Below, piece after piece: positions 1-4,600 of a stretch of 6,878 bases of DNA. Position 1 is the first letter of the stretch. Each line of letters starts with the position of its first letter. Source of the stretch: Candidatus Poribacteria bacterium (GTDB lineage: Bacteria; Poribacteria; WGA-4E; GCA-2687025). Position numbers and translations under genes: made by a program. The notes under the pieces are model-generated. The model saw only the letters and a program-made list of their open reading frames with translations, was not told the origin of the DNA and made no database searches. The stretch spans positions 1-6,878 of the forward strand of contig NYZG01000300.1 of assembly GCA_002687025.1 (NCBI GenBank), read 5' to 3'.

Positions 1-657
1 AATCGCCGCGTCGTCGGCTTCTCCGAGGCGTCTCGCTACGTCGAGCAGCGCGTGCCGGAGTACACCCGCGCCAACGGCCTCACCGCGCAGCGGCCGACCC
101 GCCGTGACACGGGCGGCACGATCCGCGGCGACATCCCCCTTTCGTTCGACCTCGACACACTCGTCGGCATCCGCGACACGTTGGACGGGTACGCCGCGAG
201 GCTCCGAGGGCTGCGGGACATTTCCGGCGCGGGGCAGCTGCCGGCGCAGGACGTCGAGCGGATCACGCAGTACGCGCTGCACGTCAAGGAGTGGCAGTTG
301 CGCCGGCGACGTGTCGCGCCCGAAGACTTCGAGATGCTCGACCTCATCGAGAAGCTCACCGACGGCGCGGCGACCACGAGCGAATACCGAACTGAGCAGG
401 AGCGCATCTATCCCGGCGGCCTCCCCTCGGCGGAGGAGCTCGCGGCGACCGGCAACGGAACGCTGCTCGTCCGCACTGGGCCCATCGGCGCGGCTATCTA
501 CGTGGACGGACAGTTCCGAGCGTACGCTCCCAAACGCCTCCTCAACCTACCGGCGGGCAGACGCCGCGTGCGGCTCGTGCTCCCGGGTCACGCCGCGTAC
601 GAGCAGGTGGTGATGGTCCGAGACGACGAATCCGCGAAAGTGAGCCATGACTGGTAA
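1..657 (+). CDS. 3' part of a caspase-like (C14-type) protein with a C-terminal PEGA domain
   Basis: The frame is open from the first base to TAA at 655-657, giving 218 visible residues. The gene almost certainly starts upstream. A GTG at 52 could be read as a start, but it lies inside a conserved-looking stretch and I do not favour it. Numbering from the window edge, residues 7-48 (FSEASRYVEQRVPEYT, then GDIPLS at 43-48) resemble the end of bacterial caspase-like domains, where a helix with YV..RV is followed by a GD-I/L-PL strand. The His/Cys catalytic dyad would lie outside the window and cannot be checked. Residues 51-140 are charged and look helical. Residues 153-218 resemble a PEGA domain: GTLLVRTGPIGAAIYVDG, then LNLPAGRRRVRLVLPGH. 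PEGA domains are small beta modules usually found in envelope proteins. The stop overlaps the next gene by 11 bases, so the two are probably translated together. The coding call is firm, PEGA is likely, and the caspase assignment is tentative. Confidence 0.8.
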   Translation, partial: NRRVVGFSEASRYVEQRVPEYTRANGLTAQRPTRRDTGGTIRGDIPLSFDLDTLVGIRDTLDGYAARLRGLRDISGAGQLPAQDVERITQYALHVKEWQLRRRRVAPEDFEMLDLIEKLTDGAATTSEYRTEQERIYPGGLPSAEELAATGNGTLLVRTGPIGAAIYVDGQFRAYAPKRLLNLPAGRRRVRLVLPGHAAYEQVVMVRDDESAKVSHDW

Positions 658-1498
658 ACGCACGGTCCTCGGGCGGGCGGCGGCGTGGCTTCTCGCCGCG
701 CTGCTCGCCCAGCCTCTGGCGCCGCTATCGCTGGCGCAGGACGCTGCCGCTGGCGCGGCCCTGCTAGAGGAGGGGCGCCGCCAATACGATGACCTCGAGT
801 GGGAGACGGCAGTGTCGACGCTCACGGAAGCGCTCGACGCCGACCTGGACCCGCAACAGCAGGCCGAGGCGTACTGGCTTCTGGCACTGACGACGCGCGC
901 CCTCGACGACCTGCAGGCCGCCGAGGACTACCTCTACCATCTCATCCGAGTGGACCCCAACTTCTCGCTCCCGGAGACGGCCATCGGGACGGACTTCGAG
1001 CCGCTCTTCGCCGCCGCCATCGGTCGCGCCGACCGCGCGGCGCCGACGGTGGACATCCCGTCGCCCGAGGACGTCGAACGCGGGAAGCCGGTGCGCATCG
1101 TCGCGCAGGTGGCCGACGAATCGGTGGTGGCCGAGGTGCTGCTGGCGTTCCGCATCCCGGGCGCGCGCGAGGACACGGTCCTGACGATGACATCCGACGA
1201 CGACGGACGCTGGACAGGCGAGATTCCGTCCGCCGCGACGAACACCCCGGGCAGCCTCGCGTTCGTGGTCTCTGCCAAGGACGAATGGCAGAACGTCGCG
1301 TCGCAGCGCGCGACTCTGGTCGTGCCGAAGGGCGGCGGGAACGGCTTGCTGTACGTCGTCCTGGCCGTGCTCGCGGCGAGCGGCGGCCTGGCGGTCGCGG
1401 CGCTCGGCGGCGGCAGCAGCAGCGACGACGGCCTCGGCAACGGCCCCGGCGGAACACCGACATGGCCCACGAGCGCGCCACCCGGCCCGCCACTCTGA
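647..1498 (+). CDS. Exported TPR/Ig-like protein with a C-terminal membrane helix
   Basis: This 283-residue protein starts at ATG 647, inside the end of the upstream gene. A weak GAAAG at 636-640 sits six bases before the start. Residues 1-30 form a signal peptide: basic GKR and GR, a Leu/Ala core, and likely cleavage after SLA. Residues 33-125 look like TPR helices (YDDLEWETAVSTLTEALD, then AEAYWLLALTTRALDDLQAA, then DPNF). This matches the TPR layout often seen in envelope proteins that assemble partners. Residues 133-228 form an Ig-like beta domain (VADESVVAEVLLAFRIPG, then GEIPSAA, then VVSAKDEWQN). Residues 233-253 are a hydrophobic helix. The last 30 residues are Gly/Ser/Asp/Pro-rich with no basic residue, which is unusual for a cytoplasmic tail. 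I recognise no named family. A structural or assembly role at the envelope is inferred from the domains and the neighbouring giant secreted protein. The Ig-like domain resembles residues 1317-1408 of that protein. Confidence 0.88.
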   Translation: MTGKRTVLGRAAAWLLAALLAQPLAPLSLAQDAAAGAALLEEGRRQYDDLEWETAVSTLTEALDADLDPQQQAEAYWLLALTTRALDDLQAAEDYLYHLIRVDPNFSLPETAIGTDFEPLFAAAIGRADRAAPTVDIPSPEDVERGKPVRIVAQVADESVVAEVLLAFRIPGAREDTVLTMTSDDDGRWTGEIPSAATNTPGSLAFVVSAKDEWQNVASQRATLVVPKGGGNGLLYVVLAVLAASGGLAVAALGGGSSSDDGLGNGPGGTPTWPTSAPPGPPL

Positions 1499-1536
1499 GA
1501 CACCACGTTCATAGCCTGAGGGAATAGCGCTGCATC
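1499..1536 (+). promoter_or_regulatory. Short intergenic spacer with a possible Shine-Dalgarno site
   Basis: This is the only non-coding stretch in the window. GAGGGA at 1518-1523 could serve as a ribosome binding site for the ATG at 1537, but the 13-base spacing is longer than usual. An in-frame TAG at 1525-1527 closes the frame just before that ATG, which fixes the start region. I see no hairpin with a T-run and no convincing -35/-10 pair. This fits read-through from the upstream genes. Confidence 0.4.
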
Positions 1537-1632
1537 ATGCGTACCCATGGTGATCGACGTACGGCGGCAATCGCGGCATGGGCGGCGGCGGCCGTAAGTA
1601 GCGCGGCGGTGCTCGTTGGCACCGCGCGCGCG
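1537..1632 (+). other. Signal peptide of the giant protein
   Basis: Residues 1-32 have an N-terminal basic part (MRTHGDRR), an Ala/Val-rich hydrophobic core and a T-A-R-A cleavage site before DVVLPDL. There is no lipobox cysteine, so this looks like type I signal peptidase processing. It supports the choice of ATG 1537 as the true start and places the protein outside the cytoplasm. Confidence 0.85.
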
Positions 1633-4600
1633 GACGTTGTGCTGCCTGACCTCGTCGTGCTGGACGAGAACATCGACAACGCGATCCGGTTTCTCGGGGC
1701 AGGAGACGCCGACGCCCTCGTGACCGGCGACGCGTACAGCGGCGACGAAGCCCTACAGATCGAGTGGGGAGAGGGCGCAGCCGCCAACCACCTGCCCGGG
1801 CTCGGCTACCGCATCGTGGAGACTCCGCGGACGGACAACGAGTTCCGCTACCTCACCTTCGCGTGGAAGAAGCACGTCCCGACGCTCATACCGGAGTGGC
1901 TGGCGTTCGCGGTCCCGAACACAGGCGCCGCGACGAACGCGATCTTCGTCGACTGGGTCGCCGACGTGACGGACGGCGAGGTGTTCGAGGAGGACATCAC
2001 CTCGCCGCAGCTGATCCGGTTCAACGTCGGTAACAACGGCGTGGTTCCGGGGTTCCCGGACGATCTCATCCTCGACCTGCCCAACCCCTTCCAGCCAAGG
2101 ACGATCTACTCCGAGGGCGGTGTCGATCTCGACTTCGAGTTCCGCCCAAACGTGGACAACAACAACATCACGGCGTACCTCATCACTTACATCCGCTCCG
2201 AGCGCGCGAAGGAAGTGGACCTATACGTCGGAAGCGACGACTCGATCGCCGTGTGGCTAAACGGCGAGTTGGTGCACGTGAACCCCGTCGACCGCGGCGC
2301 AGAGCCGGATCAGGACGTGATTGAGGGCGCAGCACTGCGCCGCGGCCGCAACATTCTCATGCTGAAAGTATCGGAGGGCGGGGGCAGTTGGGGAGCGTTC
2401 GCCCGGTTCGACGACGCCAGCGGACTCACGTTCTCAGCGCATCCCGGCCTCGCCGGCGCCCCGCTGCCGGACGCCCTGCCCGAGGATCGGCTGGAGGCGT
2501 CGATCCAGTTCGGCGTCCTTGGGGTGCGGACCCCGGACGCCACGTTGCGCCTCCTCCAGTCGGACGTCCGCGCGAAGCGGAGCGTGGGCGATGATTTCCA
2601 GGGCTTCTACCACGCCGGCCTCGAGCCGGCGCGTCAGCCATCCATCCGCATATCCGAGTTCGCGCCGTCCCAGTGGACCGTCGTGACACGGGATCTCTAC
2701 CAGGACTGGGGGGCGATCACCGTGGATGGTCTCGCCTTCCTGTCGGTGGATGGGCTGCCGGCCGCGTTCGACTACGTCGGCTTCGCCAAAGGCGAAGTAC
2801 CCGAGCCGCCGGCGATAGCGTTGCCCCCGACGATGGAATTCAGCCCGGGCAATCGCATCACGGTGGCCGAGGACGGCACGCAGACGGTGGTGGTTACCGC
2901 GCGTGACCCCAATCCCGAAGACACCGTCACGCTACGGCTCCAGAACATCAAGGGGAACACGTCCTCGGCGGGCGTGAAACTTGGCGTCGGCACGCTAGAG
3001 CCGTTGCCGCCATGGATTCGCATCGAGGACGTGCGTCCGGGCAACCCGGCGCGGGGCGTGCTCAGCATATCGCCCGGATTCGAAGACGCGGGGCGGTACA
3101 GCTTCACGGTGCAGGCGGCCGACAACTCGCGCGAGCGGCTGTCGACCTCGGCCGTTCTGTCTGTCACCGTCGACGACGTGAACCGCGACCCCGCGTTCAT
3201 CCCTCTGGGCGCGCAGACAGTGTCGGAAGGGAACACGTTACGTTTCACCGTCATCGGGCAAGATCCTGACGGCGACGACGTCACGCTCGGAACTGCCGGG
3301 CTGCTGCCGGGCTCGGCGACGTTCGACCCGGCAACGGGGCGGTTCACGTGGTCTCCGACGTTCGCTGACTCCGGCGCTCACACCGCGATCTTCACCGCCG
3401 ACGATCCGCGCGGCGGCAGCACCCGCATGACCGTGCAGATCTCCGTCAGCGAGGAGAACCGCCCTCCTGCGTTCGACTCGGCGATGAACCAGGAATTCCA
3501 GGCGCTGGTGGGCAAAGAGTTGCTGCTTGCCGTCCAGGTCAGCGACGCAGACCAGGACCTCGTGGATGTGACGCTCGTCGACGTCCCCACCGGCGTGATA
3601 TTCGACTCCGCTTCGCGGTCGCTCCTGTGGACTCCGACCGCCGCGCAGGAAGGCGCCCACACGCTCACGCTCGCCGCGGACGACGGCCGTGGCGGCGTCA
3701 CCGAGGGATCGGTCAGCATCACGGTGTCCCGCAACCGCCCGGTGTGGCAGCCGGTGTCGGTCACGGAGGTGCGCGAGACACAGGAAGCTACCTTCCGCGC
3801 CATCCCGGTGCATCCAGACGACCTGACGATGACGATGTCGTTCACCAGCGACCCGCCTCTCCCCTCCAACGTCGTCTTGGACGAGGGCGACAGCATGCTG
3901 TTCCGCTGGATACCGGGATACGAGGACGCCGGTAGCTATCAGTTGACCTTCACGGCCATCGATCCGCTCGGACTGACGGCGGACCTGCGCATCACGCTCG
4001 ACGTCGAGAACTTCAACCGCGATCCATCGGTCGCCGTCGTGCCTGCGCAGACGGCGACGGTGAGCCAACCGTTCGTCCTGTCGCTCGACCAGTTCGTGTC
4101 CGATCCCGACGCGGACGATCTGCCGCGTCTGAGCTTCGCCAAGGGCGAGAACGCGCCGTCCGGCGTCGTCATCTCCTCGACTGGTCAGCTCGAGTGGAGC
4201 CCCTCGGTTGGCGTGGCGGGGGAGCACATCATCCCGTTCATCGTGAGCGACCCGTCGTTCTCTAGCGCATCCGGGCGCGTGGTCGTTTTCGTCGAGGCTC
4301 CACCCGCGTTCGAGTTCACGCCGTCGGCGCAGCCCAGCGTCGATGAAGGCGGCGTGGCGATCGTCGAGGTGGCCGCCCTCGACGGCAACACACGCGACAC
4401 GGTTGCCCTCGAGTGGGTGAACGAGTCCGCGGTACCGAGCTGGGTCACATGGACGGCGACCCCCGGCAACCCCGCGCGCGCGACGATAACGCTCACGCCC
4501 GGCTTTACCGACGCAGGGCTCAGCTCGGAGCGCACCGTCCCGCTGCCGATACGGGCCGTAGACAGCTCCGCGGCGGGACTGACGGCCCAAGCTACCCTCA

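Noticed and set aside
52..657. GTG at 52 as the start of the first gene
   Set aside because: The same frame is open to the window edge, and the residues before 52 fit the caspase-like segment, so the gene is more likely cut by the window.
799..1527. Plus-strand frame of 242 codons overlapping the TPR/Ig gene
   Set aside because: Low-complexity Arg/Gly product in the wrong phase. The overlapping frame has a signal peptide, TPR and Ig features.
1499..1536. Possible terminator or promoter between the second and third genes
   Set aside because: No stem-loop with a T-run and no recognisable -35/-10 pair in these 38 bases.
2077..2103. LPNPFQPRT in the giant protein, resembling the NPFNP sorting motif
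   Set aside because: It lies in the N-terminal region (residues 181-189) between other modules and lacks the conserved ET-W-I-P continuation, so it is probably chance.
3238..4590. Long antisense open frame of 450 codons
   Set aside because: Its product is extremely Arg-rich with no fold signature. It lies opposite the Ig-repeat coding frame and is a high-GC shadow.
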